A DNA stretch of 64,000 bases from Arthrobacter woluwensis (GCF_030816155.1 NZ_JAUSXR010000001.1:3162001-3226000); one strand, 5' to 3'; positions 1 through 8,572 are shown, counted from the first letter of the stretch. Made by a program: numbers and translations. The notes: generated by a model from the letters alone, not told the origin.

Positions 1-1023
1 CACCTTTCGGGCGAGATCGGCGTGATCCTCCTGCTGCTGATGCTCGGCCTAGAGTACACCGCGGATGAGCTTTTCACCGGCCTCAGGAAATCCTGGCAGG
101 CCGGTGTGCTCGACGCCGTGCTGAACGCCATCCCGGGCGCGGCCGTGGCACTCCTGCTCGGCTGGGGTCCGGTCGGCGCGCTCGTGATGGCCGGCGTCAC
201 CTACATCTCGTCGTCGGGGATCGCCGCGAAGACCCTCACCGATCTGGGACGGCTCGGCAACCGCGAGACGCCTGTGGTCCTCTCCGTGCTGGTGTTCGAG
301 GACCTCGCCATGGCCGTCTATCTCCCCATCCTGACGGCCACGCTGGCCGGCGTGGGCTTCTTCGGCGGGCTGCAGGCGGTGGCCATCGCGCTGGCGGTCA
401 TCACGGTGGTGCTCCTGGTCGCGATGAAGCACGGGCAGCGCGTCTCGGCGATCGTGCACAGCGAGAACGCCGAAGTCTTCCTGCTCACGGTGCTCGGCGC
501 GGCCCTCCTGGTGGCGGGCCTCGCCTCGGCGCTTCAGGTGTCCGCCGCCGTGGGCGCGTTCATGCTGGGCATCGCCATCTCCGGCGCGACGGCGCACAAC
601 GCCACCCGGATGCTGGAGCCGCTGCGCGACCTCTTCGCCGCCATCTTCTTCGTGGCGTTCGGCCTCAGCACCGACGCGACGTCCATCCCACCGGTCCTCG
701 GCTGGGCGCTGCTCCTGGCCGTCGCGACCACCGCCACCAAGATGCTCACGGGCTGGTGGGCCGCGGGACGGGCCGGGATCGGCAAGCCGGGTCGCGTGCG
801 CGCGGGCGCGGCGCTCGTGGCGCGCGGCGAGTTCTCCATCGTCATCGCGGGCCTCGCGGTCGCCTCCGGCGCGGTGCCGGGACAGATGGCCGCCCTCGCC
901 TCGTCCTACGTGCTCATCATGGCGGTCCTCGGGCCGCTGATCGCCCGGTTCATCGAAAGCTGGGCCAAGCCCTTCATCAAACCCCGCAAAGCGCCGGTGG
1001 CCGGAGCCGGAACCTCGGCCTGA
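1..1023 (+). CDS. Kef-type cation:proton antiporter, N-terminus outside window
   Basis: Integral membrane Na+/H+ or K+/H+ exchanger of the CPA2 (KefB-like) family. The reading frame is open from base 1, so the first few dozen residues lie outside the window; about 340 residues remain. Visible are the family segment LLLMLGLEYTADEL near the cut end, about ten hydrophobic helices separated by short charged loops, and the Gly/Ala-rich core helices typical of CPA2 exchangers. No C-terminal RCK/TrkA nucleotide-binding domain follows; the protein ends shortly after the last helix with a Lys/Pro-rich tail. It converges on the MFS gene at 1067. Substrate ion is not determinable from sequence. Confidence 0.85.
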   Translation, partial: HLSGEIGVILLLLMLGLEYTADELFTGLRKSWQAGVLDAVLNAIPGAAVALLLGWGPVGALVMAGVTYISSSGIAAKTLTDLGRLGNRETPVVLSVLVFEDLAMAVYLPILTATLAGVGFFGGLQAVAIALAVITVVLLVAMKHGQRVSAIVHSENAEVFLLTVLGAALLVAGLASALQVSAAVGAFMLGIAISGATAHNATRMLEPLRDLFAAIFFVAFGLSTDATSIPPVLGWALLLAVATTATKMLTGWWAAGRAGIGKPGRVRAGAALVARGEFSIVIAGLAVASGAVPGQMAALASSYVLIMAVLGPLIARFIESWAKPFIKPRKAPVAGAGTSA

Positions 1024-1040
1024 GGTCCGGTTCCGGCCAC
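1007..1040. terminator. possible bidirectional terminator hairpin
   Basis: Imperfect inverted repeat with arms GTGGCCGGAGCC and GGTTCCGGCCAC that covers the last codons of the antiporter gene and the short gap to the convergent MFS gene. No T-tract is visible, so termination is inferred from position. Confidence 0.35.
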
Positions 1041-1066
1041 CGTCGGATCGCTGCGGCGAGTTGGAC

Positions 1067-2332
1067 TCAGGCGGCGAGCGCCTCGTCCGACCGGATCGGG
1101 ATTCCTGCGCGGGAACGCGCGGCCAGCACCTGGCGGATGCGCCAGGCCGCGAAGATCGCCACCACGCTGATCACCAGGTGCATGATCAGGAACGCGTCCC
1201 CGAGTCCCGCACCCAGCAGCACGCCGGCGATCAGCGGGCCGGCCGCGGAGAACGCCGTCTGCAGCGCCGCGACCACGCCCAGGGTCTGGCCGACCATGCC
1301 GGCGGGCGCCAGCGACGCCGTGAGCGGGTTCAGCACCGGGCTGTACACCGTCTCCCCCACCGCGAAGATCCCGTACGTCATGACGAACAGCGCCGATGCG
1401 ATCCCGGGCATGAACTGCGCCACCGAGAGCAGCAGCCAGGACACCAGCCAGACCGAACCGACCGCCATGAGCAGGGTCGCGGCGGGCCGCTTGGCCGTCA
1501 GCTTCACGACGACGAGCTGCAGCGCCACGATCACCAGGCAGTTCACGGCCGCGGCGGTTCCGATCACGGACGGTTCGGCGTTCAGCACCGTGAGCGCGTA
1601 GGCGGGCAGGCCGGACTCGAACTGGGCGTAGAACCCGAGGGCGAGCGCGATCGTCACGACGGCGGTCCAGCGCATGGCGGGGTCCGCGAAGATGAGCCGC
1701 AGGGCGCCACGGCGGCGGCCGCCGTCGTCGAGCGCCTGATCGGTGGTGGAGGCGACGCCGTCGGGCACCGGGGCGGTGCCGCGGCCGAGGCTTCCGGCCA
1801 GTGCGATGATCGCCGAGGAGATCACGAAACCGCCGGCGGCCATGAGGAAGCCGACGGTCAGACCGTCGGCGCGGCCGAGGTCGACCACCAGGCCGGCCAG
1901 GAACGCGCCCGCGGCCATGCCGAGGGACTCGCCCGTGAATTTGTAGGCGAAGACCTTGCGGCGGTCGGCGCTGGAGGACCACTCGAGCGCGAGGACCTGC
2001 TTCGCCGGGACCGCGCCGGCCAGGCCGAGGCCGAACACCAGCATGCCGAGCAGGAAGGTGCCGGGCTCCTGGACGAACATCAGCGAACCGACCGCCACCG
2101 CGCCGATCAGCTGTGCCAGCACGGCCACCAGGACCGGGTTGAAGCGGTCCGCGAGCCGCCCGGCCACCGGCGAGGCGAAGAGCGCCCCGAGGGAGAACAG
2201 GGAGGCTGCCGCGGCGGCCAGCAGGGCGCCCCAGCCGCGCGTTTCCGCGGCATAGGCGTACTGATAGGGAAGAACGGCTCCCCAGCCGAGAGAACCGATG
2301 GCGGACGCGAGGATCAAAAGCTTCGCGCGCAT
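1067..2332 (-). CDS. MFS transporter
   Basis: Twelve-helix major facilitator superfamily efflux or uptake protein of 421 residues in the cytoplasmic membrane. The start chosen is the ATG at 2332 (protein begins MRAKLLIL) because AAGGGGGTG sits six bases upstream; a longer open frame to 2407 has no ribosome site. The loop 2-3 signature appears as GRLADRFNP around residue 65, and the second half repeats the pattern. It is divergent from a MarR regulator gene at 2535, with a 22-bp perfect palindrome between the two, the classic arrangement of a MarR-controlled drug exporter. Substrate unknown. Confidence 0.85.
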   Translation of the reverse strand: MRAKLLILASAIGSLGWGAVLPYQYAYAAETRGWGALLAAAAASLFSLGALFASPVAGRLADRFNPVLVAVLAQLIGAVAVGSLMFVQEPGTFLLGMLVFGLGLAGAVPAKQVLALEWSSSADRRKVFAYKFTGESLGMAAGAFLAGLVVDLGRADGLTVGFLMAAGGFVISSAIIALAGSLGRGTAPVPDGVASTTDQALDDGGRRRGALRLIFADPAMRWTAVVTIALALGFYAQFESGLPAYALTVLNAEPSVIGTAAAVNCLVIVALQLVVVKLTAKRPAATLLMAVGSVWLVSWLLLSVAQFMPGIASALFVMTYGIFAVGETVYSPVLNPLTASLAPAGMVGQTLGVVAALQTAFSAAGPLIAGVLLGAGLGDAFLIMHLVISVVAIFAAWRIRQVLAARSRAGIPIRSDEALAA

Positions 2333-2481
2333 GAGTGCACCCCCTTGGGTCTGATGAAGGAACGATGTCCGCTGACGGACAGGTGGTGTGGTACGCCCTG
2401 TGCTCAACAGGCTCTGTGCTCAACAGGACGAGCCGCCCTCATTCCTCCCGGAGTGAGCGCGGCCACATTTATTCGACTTCG

Positions 2482-2503
2482 AATATTTCGATATCGAAAT
2501 ATT
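2482..2503. promoter_or_regulatory. 22-bp perfect palindrome, probable MarR operator
   Basis: AATATTTCGATATCGAAATA begins a perfect 22-bp dyad in the 202-bp gap between the divergent MFS and MarR genes. Further out, ACTTCG (2475-2480) and CGAAGT (2511-2516) form a second mirrored pair. The AT-rich dyad stands out from the high-GC background and lies 32 bp before the MarR start. Confidence 0.65.
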
Positions 2504-2534
2504 ACCACATCGAAGTTCATGAGAGAATCCCTGA

Positions 2535-3041
2535 ATGTCCCCTCGCAAGCCCAGTGCCCAGGAAGAACACCGCCGGAGCGTCGCGGCCTATGTCGCGGCC
2601 GGCGGCGAAGAGACCGTGCAGCGGGTCATCACCGCCGTGCAGTCCCTCAACCGGAAGCTGGACCAGTGGTACGCCCGTCAGTTGGCCGATCTGGACGTCA
2701 CAGCGGGCGAATGGGGCGTGGTCACCGCACTGGTGAAGGCGAAGGAGCCCCTCACGCCGAGTCAGCTCGCGGACCTGAGCAACGTCGCGCCGTCGTCGAT
2801 GACGCATCGCCTGGACAAGCTCGCGCTGCGCGGACTGGTCGAACGCACGCAGGACCCCGGCAACCGCACCCGCGTGTTCGTGAGCCTCACCGAGGAGGGC
2901 CGTCAGCTCTTCAACCTCGCGATCAAGGGGTCGAGCGTCGTGGAGACGGATGTGCTTCAGGACCTCAGCAGCCCGGAGATGAAGGAACTGGCCCGGATGC
3001 TGGAGGTCGTGATCGCGCGGCTGGACGACATCGAGGCGTAG
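2535..3041 (+). CDS. MarR family transcriptional regulator
   Basis: Winged-helix DNA-binding repressor of 168 residues. The core helix-turn-helix is visible as LTPSQLADLSNVAPSSMTHR (about residues 74-93), followed by the wing segment RGLVERTQDPGNRTRVFVSL with the conserved Asp-x-x-x-x-Arg of MarR proteins. N- and C-terminal helices would form the dimer interface. It is transcribed away from the MFS gene and probably controls it and itself through the palindrome at 2482. No clear ribosome site precedes the ATG, so a leaderless or weakly translated message is possible. Ligand unknown. Confidence 0.88.
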   Translation: MSPRKPSAQEEHRRSVAAYVAAGGEETVQRVITAVQSLNRKLDQWYARQLADLDVTAGEWGVVTALVKAKEPLTPSQLADLSNVAPSSMTHRLDKLALRGLVERTQDPGNRTRVFVSLTEEGRQLFNLAIKGSSVVETDVLQDLSSPEMKELARMLEVVIARLDDIEA

Positions 3042-3074
3042 GCCGGGCGGCTCACCACCCACCCCGCGGAACGG

Positions 3075-4286
3075 TCAGGCCCCTGCCCCGTCCGCCTCCT
3101 CGAGTTCCTCGATGCGCTCCGACGCCGCCAGGGTGGCCGGCAGCTCCAGCAGCACCACCAGCAGGATCATGACGAGGGAGGCGGCCACCATCGAGCCGAG
3201 GGTGTTCTCCCCGGGCACCAGCGCACAGGCCGCCAGGAGCACGGTCAGCACCAGGAAGAGCAGGCTGGTGGGGCGCGGAAGCGACTTCCGCAGCGTGATG
3301 AACCAGGTGGTGAGCACGAAGAGCGCGATCGGCACGGTGAGCGTGGCCGCGGCGGCCACCCGGCCCAGCTCGGCGTGCCCGTCCGCGAAGTCGATCGCCA
3401 CCTCGATCCCCGCCGAGAACGAGGCCGCGGCGGCGAACACCAGGTAGTGGCCGTAGCCGAAGGTCAGCGCGTTCCGGAGGCTGCCGAAGTGCTCGTGATG
3501 CTCGCGGGAGAAGTAGATCCACCACATCCCCGCCGCGAGGACCAGGCCACACGCGGCGATCGGCAGCAGGGCTCCGAGATGCTCCTGGGCGGCCGCGGCG
3601 TCGACGACCGCACCCGTGGACGCCAGGATCGACTCGCCCAGCACGATCAGGGTGAAGCAGCCGTACCGCTCCGCAATGTGGCTGGGGTGCCAGGGGGTCT
3701 TGCGCGCTGTCTCGGCCCACACCGGCACCGACACCTCGGCCAGCACCAGGATCACGAATCCCCAGAACCCGATCTGCCCCGGCAGCAGGAGCCTGAGCAG
3801 CCACAGCACCTGGACCACCGCCACCCCGCCGGCGTAACGCAGCGCGGTGACCCTGAGCTCCGGGCTGGACGCCGCGGCGCGGAGCCATTGGCAGACCAGC
3901 GGCACCCGCATCACGAGGTACCCCAGGGTCACGACGGTGAAGTCTCCCTCGGACATCGCCGCCCCGACACCGCCGGCCAGGACCAGGGCACCGGCCATCT
4001 GGATGATCGTCAGGATGCGGTACAACCAGTCATCCGTGTCGAAGGAGGTGGCGAACCAGGTGAAGTTCATCCACGCCCACCAGATGCCGAAGAACACCAG
4101 GAGGAAGGCCACGATCCCCTCCCCCACATGGTTTTCGGCGTAGAAGTGGTGCAGCTGCGCGGAGATCATCGACACCGCCACCACGAACACCAGGTCGAAG
4201 AACAGTTCCAGCGGGCTTGCGGCGCGGAACGACTCGAAGGGGTCGCGGGGCGTCATGCGCCGGAGTCCAAGTCGGGCGGTGCTCAT
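3075..4286 (-). CDS. low temperature requirement protein A (LtrA) family membrane protein
   Basis: Polytopic membrane protein of 403 residues, the usual size for the LtrA family. Start is the ATG at 4286, preceded by AGGGAGAA; the open frame continues upstream without a ribosome site. The family signature is clear: LELFFDLVFVVAVS near residue 27, then WWAWMNFTWFATSFDTDDW, and HIAERYGCFTLIVLGESI around residue 200, where the conserved Glu-Arg and Gly-Glu pairs lie within the membrane. Around ten helices follow the family plan. The biochemical role of LtrA proteins is not established. It stands alone, separated from the VOC gene upstream by a hairpin. Confidence 0.85.
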   Translation of the reverse strand: MSTARLGLRRMTPRDPFESFRAASPLELFFDLVFVVAVSMISAQLHHFYAENHVGEGIVAFLLVFFGIWWAWMNFTWFATSFDTDDWLYRILTIIQMAGALVLAGGVGAAMSEGDFTVVTLGYLVMRVPLVCQWLRAAASSPELRVTALRYAGGVAVVQVLWLLRLLLPGQIGFWGFVILVLAEVSVPVWAETARKTPWHPSHIAERYGCFTLIVLGESILASTGAVVDAAAAQEHLGALLPIAACGLVLAAGMWWIYFSREHHEHFGSLRNALTFGYGHYLVFAAAASFSAGIEVAIDFADGHAELGRVAAAATLTVPIALFVLTTWFITLRKSLPRPTSLLFLVLTVLLAACALVPGENTLGSMVAASLVMILLVVLLELPATLAASERIEELEEADGAGA

Positions 4287-4401
4287 GTGCGGTTCTCCCT
4301 GCGCGAGGCCGGGGCGGTGCGCCCCGGGTTCCGGATCGGTTCTGCCTCCCACGATAGAGAACCCGCGCAAGCCGACGCCGTTCCTGCCCCGAAAACGCCG
4401 A

Positions 4402-4436
4402 TGTCCCCTGGTCCCCGCACTGCGGAACCAGGGGAC
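4402..4436 (-). terminator. terminator hairpin behind the VOC gene
   Basis: TGTCCCCTGGT pairs with ACCAGGGGACA, and an inner CCGCA/TGCGG extends the stem. It starts 24 bp past the VOC stop codon and 116 bp before the LtrA start. Confidence 0.6.
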
Positions 4437-4459
4437 ACCGTGGACTGCACGGCCTCGCT

Positions 4460-4837
4460 TCAGGCGAAGTTGCCGATTTCCAGGACGAGGCCGCCGGGCG
4501 CGCGGACGAAGGCGGCGCGCTGGCCCCATTCGCGGTCGGTGGGCTCCACGAGCGACTCCGCGCCCGCGGTGACGGCCTGCTGGTAGGCGGCGTCGACGTC
4601 GTCGGCGACGAAGCTGAGCACGCCCGTGACCCGGGCGGGGTCGGCGACCTCGAGCGGCTGCCCGGGAAGGTGGTTGCCGGCGGCCTCGAGAGTGCCGAAG
4701 GCGAGCTTGGTGTCACCCGCGGCGACCTCGGCGTAGCCCTCGCCGTAGACCTGGGTCTGCAGTCCGAAGGCGGTGCCGAAGAACTCGGCGGCGTCCTTGG
4801 CGTTGTCGACGTAGAACATGCTCTTGGCGTAGCGCAT
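4460..4837 (-). CDS. VOC family (glyoxalase/bleomycin-resistance fold) protein
   Basis: Small cytoplasmic protein of 125 residues with the vicinal oxygen chelate fold. Start is ATG 4837 because AAGGAGAA lies five bases upstream. The N-terminal strand MRYAKSMFYVDNAKDAAEFF, the FVADDVDAAYQQAV segment in the middle and the closing RAPGGLVLEIGNF, with the Glu that commonly ligates metal, are all VOC hallmarks. The substrate cannot be told. It is divergent from the ECF sigma gene at 4963, and a sigma-type promoter at 4887-4913 points at it, so it is probably a direct target of that sigma factor. Confidence 0.85.
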   Translation of the reverse strand: MRYAKSMFYVDNAKDAAEFFGTAFGLQTQVYGEGYAEVAAGDTKLAFGTLEAAGNHLPGQPLEVADPARVTGVLSFVADDVDAAYQQAVTAGAESLVEPTDREWGQRAAFVRAPGGLVLEIGNFA

Positions 4838-4886
4838 GGGATTCTCCTTCAGGATCGATACGGGCACTTCCCGCATTCACCCTCTT

Positions 4887-4913
4887 GACGTCTGGGCGTT
4901 CGAAGATGTGACA
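4887..4913 (-). promoter_or_regulatory. ECF41-type promoter for the VOC gene
   Basis: On the minus strand TGTCACA (4913-4907), a 16-bp spacer and CGTC (4890-4887) match the published ECF41 target promoter (TGTCACA / CGTC). Transcription would begin about 40 bases before the VOC start. Confidence 0.7.
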
Positions 4914-4927
4914 TGGCCAGGGCGGCG

Positions 4928-4954
4928 CGTCACATCCAGCGCCCACCGGACGTC
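4928..4954 (+). promoter_or_regulatory. ECF41-type promoter for the sigma gene itself
   Basis: On the plus strand CGTCACA (4928-4934), again exactly 16 bp, then CGTC (4951-4954). Only eight bases separate CGTC from the ATG at 4963, so the message would be leaderless or nearly so. The two -35 elements form the inverted repeat GATGTGAC/GTCACATC. Confidence 0.68.
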
Positions 4955-4962
4955 GAAGAGAC

Positions 4963-5871
4963 ATGGAGAACATGGAATCCGAGCTCGAACTCGCCACCCG
5001 CTTCGACCAGGAGCGCCCCCGTCTGCTGGGCATCGCCCAGAGGATCCTCGGACCGTCCGGCCCACTCGGCGCCGAGGACGCCGTCCAGGAGGCCTGGTTC
5101 CGTCTCGCCCGGCTGGACGACGACGTCGACAACCTCCCTGCCTGGCTCACCACCGTGGTGAGCCGCATCTGTCTCGACGCCCTCCGCTCCCATGCACGGC
5201 ACGAGGCGCTGGCGGAGACGCTCGCCGGACAGCTCGACGAGGTCGCGCCCGGGCCGGAAGAACAGGCCCAGCTGGACGACTCCCTGAGCGTGGCGCTCCT
5301 GGTCGTCCTGGACACGCTGAGCCCGGCGGAGCGGGTCGCGTTCGTCCTCCACGACCTCTTCGGCGCACCGTTCGAGGAGGTCGCCGCGGCCACCGGACGG
5401 TCCGCCGCGGCCGCGCGGCAGCTGGCCAGCCGCGCACGACGCCGGGTGCGCGGCCAGGCCGGACCGGAGCCGTCGGCGTCGTCGGACGACCTCCCTGAGA
5501 GCCCGACGGCGGACGCCGCCGACGGAGCACGGGCACCCCGGGAGGTGGTCGAGGCGTTCATGACGGCGGCGAAGGGCGGCGACCTGGCCGCGCTGGTCAG
5601 GCTGCTGGATCCCGACGTCGTCATGACCTCGGATGCGGCCGCCGCGGCGATGGGTTCCCCGGCCCTCAAACTCGGACGGGACGAGGTCTCCGGTTTCTTC
5701 AACGGCAAGGCCAAGGCCGCCCGCTTCGCGATGCTCGGCGGCGAACCCGGCCTCGTGTGGCAGTACCGCGGCGTGGTCCAGGTGGCGTTCACCTTCCAGC
5801 TCCGCGACGGCGTCATCCATGCGGTGCGCCTGATCGGCGACCGCGAGGAACTGGACCGTCTGACGGCGTAG
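4963..5871 (+). CDS. ECF RNA polymerase sigma factor with SnoaL-like C-terminal domain (SigJ/ECF41-like)
   Basis: Sigma factor of 302 residues. Sigma region 2 runs from about residue 12 to 75 (GPLGAEDAVQEAWFRLARL, then NLPAWLTTVVSRICLDALRS), region 4 from about 105 to 165 (LSPAERVAFVLHDLFGAPFE, then AAARQLASRARRRV). Residues 185-300 form a SnoaL/NTF2-like domain (REVVEAFMTAAKGGDLAALV onwards), the fusion that defines ECF41 and relatives, where the tail controls activity instead of an anti-sigma factor. The DGGGK box usual in ECF41 tails reads DAAAAAM here, so it may belong to a sister group. Start at 4963 follows the CGTC element closely; an alternative ATG lies at 4972. Confidence 0.88.
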   Translation: MENMESELELATRFDQERPRLLGIAQRILGPSGPLGAEDAVQEAWFRLARLDDDVDNLPAWLTTVVSRICLDALRSHARHEALAETLAGQLDEVAPGPEEQAQLDDSLSVALLVVLDTLSPAERVAFVLHDLFGAPFEEVAAATGRSAAAARQLASRARRRVRGQAGPEPSASSDDLPESPTADAADGARAPREVVEAFMTAAKGGDLAALVRLLDPDVVMTSDAAAAAMGSPALKLGRDEVSGFFNGKAKAARFAMLGGEPGLVWQYRGVVQVAFTFQLRDGVIHAVRLIGDREELDRLTA

Positions 5872-5899
5872 AGCGCTGCGCCGCGCGCCTGACCCGGTC

Positions 5900-5958
5900 T
5901 TGTGTGCTCAGTTGTTGCGGGTCATTCCGTCGAGAACCCGCAACAACTGAGCACACAA
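5900..5958. repeat. long hairpin, family A copy 1
   Basis: Perfect 23-bp inverted repeat (arms 5900-5922 and 5936-5958, core CAGTTGTTGCGGGT) with a 13-base loop, 29 bp behind the sigma gene stop. A second copy of the same sequence lies at 11563-11625. It may act as a terminator, but it has no T-tract. Confidence 0.85.
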
Positions 5959-6001
5959 CCGTCCATGGCCGGCCGGTCCCCATCCCCGCGGCCGGATCGG
6001 G

Positions 6002-6007
6002 GAGACT
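6002..6007 (+). promoter_or_regulatory. -10-like hexamer of a leaderless gene
   Basis: GAGACT lies exactly six bases before the ATG at 6014, and no ribosome site is present, as for several other genes in the window. Confidence 0.4.
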
Positions 6008-6013
6008 GGGACC

Positions 6014-6694
6014 ATGGACGAGATCCTCGCCGCCATCCCCGCCGGAGCCGACCACCACCAGGCCGAACGCGCGTTCCGCTCCGCCGGGTGGACGCCGTGC
6101 GGCGCGGGCGACTGGGCCATCGCCTTGCGGTCCCCGGACGGACACCTGGCCGCACGGATCAGCCCCTTCGACCCGACCGGCCCGTACACCGCGGCGCTGT
6201 ACCGGGCGGCCGCTCACACGGGTCAGGTCCCCCGGCTGCACGCACACCGCAGGCTTGCCGGGGGTGGGGACCTTCAGATCATGGAGTGGCTCGCTCCGGC
6301 GTCCGAGCACGAGGCCGCGGGCTTTCTCCGGGCCGTTTCAGAGGGCACGGCACCCGCTGAGGACCTCTCCCGGATCGTCCGCGAAGTGCACGCTCAAGCG
6401 GTCGCGGACCTGCCCTGGTGTGGCCCGCTGGACGAGAACCCGGCCAATGTCATGCGCGGCGACGACGGCCGCCTCGTGGTGACGGACCTCTTCTACGCCG
6501 ATGGCCCCGCACTCTACGCCCAGGCCGCGGAGGACCCGGAGGCGTTCGTGGCGAGGATGCCGGAGGAGGAGCGCCGCTTCATGACGGAGATCCCTCTCGC
6601 GACTTCCGGTCCCTGGCCCGACGCCGAGCGGATGGCCCTGCGCGCTGCCCTCGCGGAGGCCGACAGGAGGAAGTCTCGGGGGACGAGCGCCTAG
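6014..6694 (+). CDS. phosphotransferase / protein-kinase-fold protein
   Basis: Cytoplasmic protein of 226 residues. The C-terminal half carries LDENPANVMRGDDGRLVVTD (about residues 140-159), which resembles the catalytic Asp-x4-Asn loop and the following metal-binding Asp of aminoglycoside phosphotransferase and kinase folds; an HxD is absent, replaced by LDEN. The N-terminal part (AIALRSPDGHLAARISPFDP) resembles a small nucleotide-binding lobe. Substrate is unknown and a degenerate kinase is possible. It stands alone between the family A hairpin and a convergent SGNH gene. Confidence 0.55.
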   Translation: MDEILAAIPAGADHHQAERAFRSAGWTPCGAGDWAIALRSPDGHLAARISPFDPTGPYTAALYRAAAHTGQVPRLHAHRRLAGGGDLQIMEWLAPASEHEAAGFLRAVSEGTAPAEDLSRIVREVHAQAVADLPWCGPLDENPANVMRGDDGRLVVTDLFYADGPALYAQAAEDPEAFVARMPEEERRFMTEIPLATSGPWPDAERMALRAALAEADRRKSRGTSA

Positions 6695-6886
6695 CTGGGA
6701 ACCCGCTGATCCACGGGTTGAGCGAGCAGGCCCAGACGCCTTCCGAGGTGTGCCAGGGGACGTTTCAGGCGGTCGCCGTCACGTTCCATCCTGCACTAGC
6801 CGTCGAGACATTCAGATGACGGATGCGCGGGCGACCGCGCCGCGCCCTCGGCCTGGTGCGCTCTCGCAGTGAACCGGAAGCGAGCG

Positions 6887-7516
6887 TCAAGGACGTTCCT
6901 CGAGTACGCCCAGACCCAGGGCAAGCAGCGTGGTGTTGGCCATCTCGCGATGACCCACGCTGTTCGGATGGGTGTGATCGTCCATCCAGGGAGTCGGGAG
7001 CGCTTGACCGAAACGCTCCTGCCAATGCCGCTCGTGGTCGACGAGAGTAGCCCCGAGCGCACTGGCGACGCGGCGCACACGCTCCGCGTAGCGCGGCAGT
7101 GCGCGGCGACGGTTCTCGGGGGCGTCGGGCAATGTGAGAACCGGGGTGTGAAGCACGACCTGGGCCCCTAGTTCCTGGGCCTGGCGGGAGAGGGCCGCCA
7201 ACTGGGTTTCGAATTCATCCAAGTGTCCGACTCCCGAGTGCGCGTCGTTCGTGCCAAGCGCGATGCTGACCACCTGCGGAGCGAATCGGCCGATCAAATG
7301 ATCGAATCGATCCGCGATGAGGGGAACAGTCCAACCCGAAACGCCCGTGTTGATCACGACGTCGTCGAGGCGGTCACATTCCCATCGAATGCGCTCGTGC
7401 ACCAGCTCGACCCAGGAGCGCGCTCCGTGCGTGTGATACACGCCTTGCGTGATGCTGTCGCCGGTGAAGACCCAGGTTGCACCGGCAGGCAGGGAAGAAA
7501 AGTCCGTGTGCGTCAT
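6887..7516 (-). CDS. SGNH/GDSL-family hydrolase
   Basis: Probable esterase or acylhydrolase of 209 residues with no signal peptide. The four SGNH blocks are visible: block I FTGDSIT with the nucleophile Ser near residue 20, block II Gly in NTGVSGW, block III LGTNDA with the Asn, and block V DDHTHPN with the catalytic Asp and His near residue 185. It is unlike the three paralogous SGNH genes further on (17487, 20541, 21539), which share a different tail. It lies 141 bp downstream of the LysR gene on the same strand. Substrate unknown. Confidence 0.85.
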   Translation of the reverse strand: MTHTDFSSLPAGATWVFTGDSITQGVYHTHGARSWVELVHERIRWECDRLDDVVINTGVSGWTVPLIADRFDHLIGRFAPQVVSIALGTNDAHSGVGHLDEFETQLAALSRQAQELGAQVVLHTPVLTLPDAPENRRRALPRYAERVRRVASALGATLVDHERHWQERFGQALPTPWMDDHTHPNSVGHREMANTTLLALGLGVLEERP

Positions 7517-7657
7517 GTCGGCGGTAACGGCTGTGATCCGCGCCCTATTCCGTTTGCGGTCGTGCTGGACCGCGGCTCAGCAAGGCGCCACTCGTTGGGC
7601 CTCTTGATGTCTCAGCGCTCGAGGATGCTCGCGGCTCACACCCGCCGAAACCGATCC

Positions 7658-8563
7658 TCATTCCCGCCTGGCCGTGGAGGGCCCGTCAAGTGAACCCCGC
7701 TTTGGCAGCACGCATGCCAGAAAGGCATCTCTTTGCGGACTGGACTGCTCGGGGCGCCAGGCGAGCCCTAGGCCGAGATGCGGGGAGGGTGTCAGCTTCC
7801 GCGTCACGAGTCCCCTGACGCGGCCGACCCTCGCCCGGTCCAGCAGACCAATACCCCCGTTAGCGCGCACCGCCGCGAGAATGTTGTCGGCGTCGGGCTC
7901 GCTTCGCAGCACTGGGCGGATGCCCGCGCCGAAAAGCTCCTGGAGGAGCGCGTCGTGTGCCCCAGGGGCCTGCTTCCGGGGCCAGAAGATCAAGGTCTCT
8001 TCAGCCAGATCAGCGGCGTTCAGGACGCGCCGCCGCGCCAAGGGGTGATGAGCAGGCAGTACCGCGACGATCTCCGAGACGCCGAGCTGGTCGACACGGA
8101 CCCCCTGTTGGGAGACAGGCATGCGGACGAGCGCGGCATCGATGTCGCCGCGCACGAGTTGTTCAAGATTCCACGACGTCCATCCTGCCTCGGTCTGCAC
8201 CTCCACCCCGGGATGCAGCCTCTGGAATTCGGTCACCAACGCACGGCCGACGGCATCACCATCGGATCGAGTCAGTGCCAGGCGCAGGACGCCTGAGGCT
8301 CCACGGCCGATAGCGATGACCTCGTTGCGCAGAGCCTCATAGGAGGACAGCACTGCGGCCCCGCCGCTCGCCAGCCGACGTCCGGGCTCCGTGAGGCGGA
8401 CGCCCTGGGCATCACGCTCACAAAGCATCACCCCGAGCTCGGACTCGAGACGTTTGATCTGCTGGGAGAGTGCGGGCTGCGACAACCGCAGCCGCGTCGC
8501 AGCGCGACCGAAATGCAGTTCTTCCGCCAGAGCCAGGAAGTACTCCAGCCGTTCGAGCTTCAC
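7658..8563 (-). CDS. LysR family transcriptional regulator
   Basis: DNA-binding activator or repressor of 301 residues, the normal LysR length. The start chosen is the GTG at 8563 (protein begins with KLERLEYFLALAEELHFGRA after the initiator), because this is where LysR proteins begin; the frame is open further upstream without a ribosome site. The helix-turn-helix is ATRLRLSQPALSQQIKRLES, and residues 90-300 form the periplasmic-binding-protein-like effector domain. It is divergent from an MFS transporter, and the dyad at 8573 lies between them, so it probably controls the MFS-BKACE-SDR genes to its right. Confidence 0.88.
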   Translation of the reverse strand: MKLERLEYFLALAEELHFGRAATRLRLSQPALSQQIKRLESELGVMLCERDAQGVRLTEPGRRLASGGAAVLSSYEALRNEVIAIGRGASGVLRLALTRSDGDAVGRALVTEFQRLHPGVEVQTEAGWTSWNLEQLVRGDIDAALVRMPVSQQGVRVDQLGVSEIVAVLPAHHPLARRRVLNAADLAEETLIFWPRKQAPGAHDALLQELFGAGIRPVLRSEPDADNILAAVRANGGIGLLDRARVGRVRGLVTRKLTPSPHLGLGLAWRPEQSSPQRDAFLACVLPKRGSLDGPSTARRE

Positions 8564-8572
8564 CCTCGCAGT

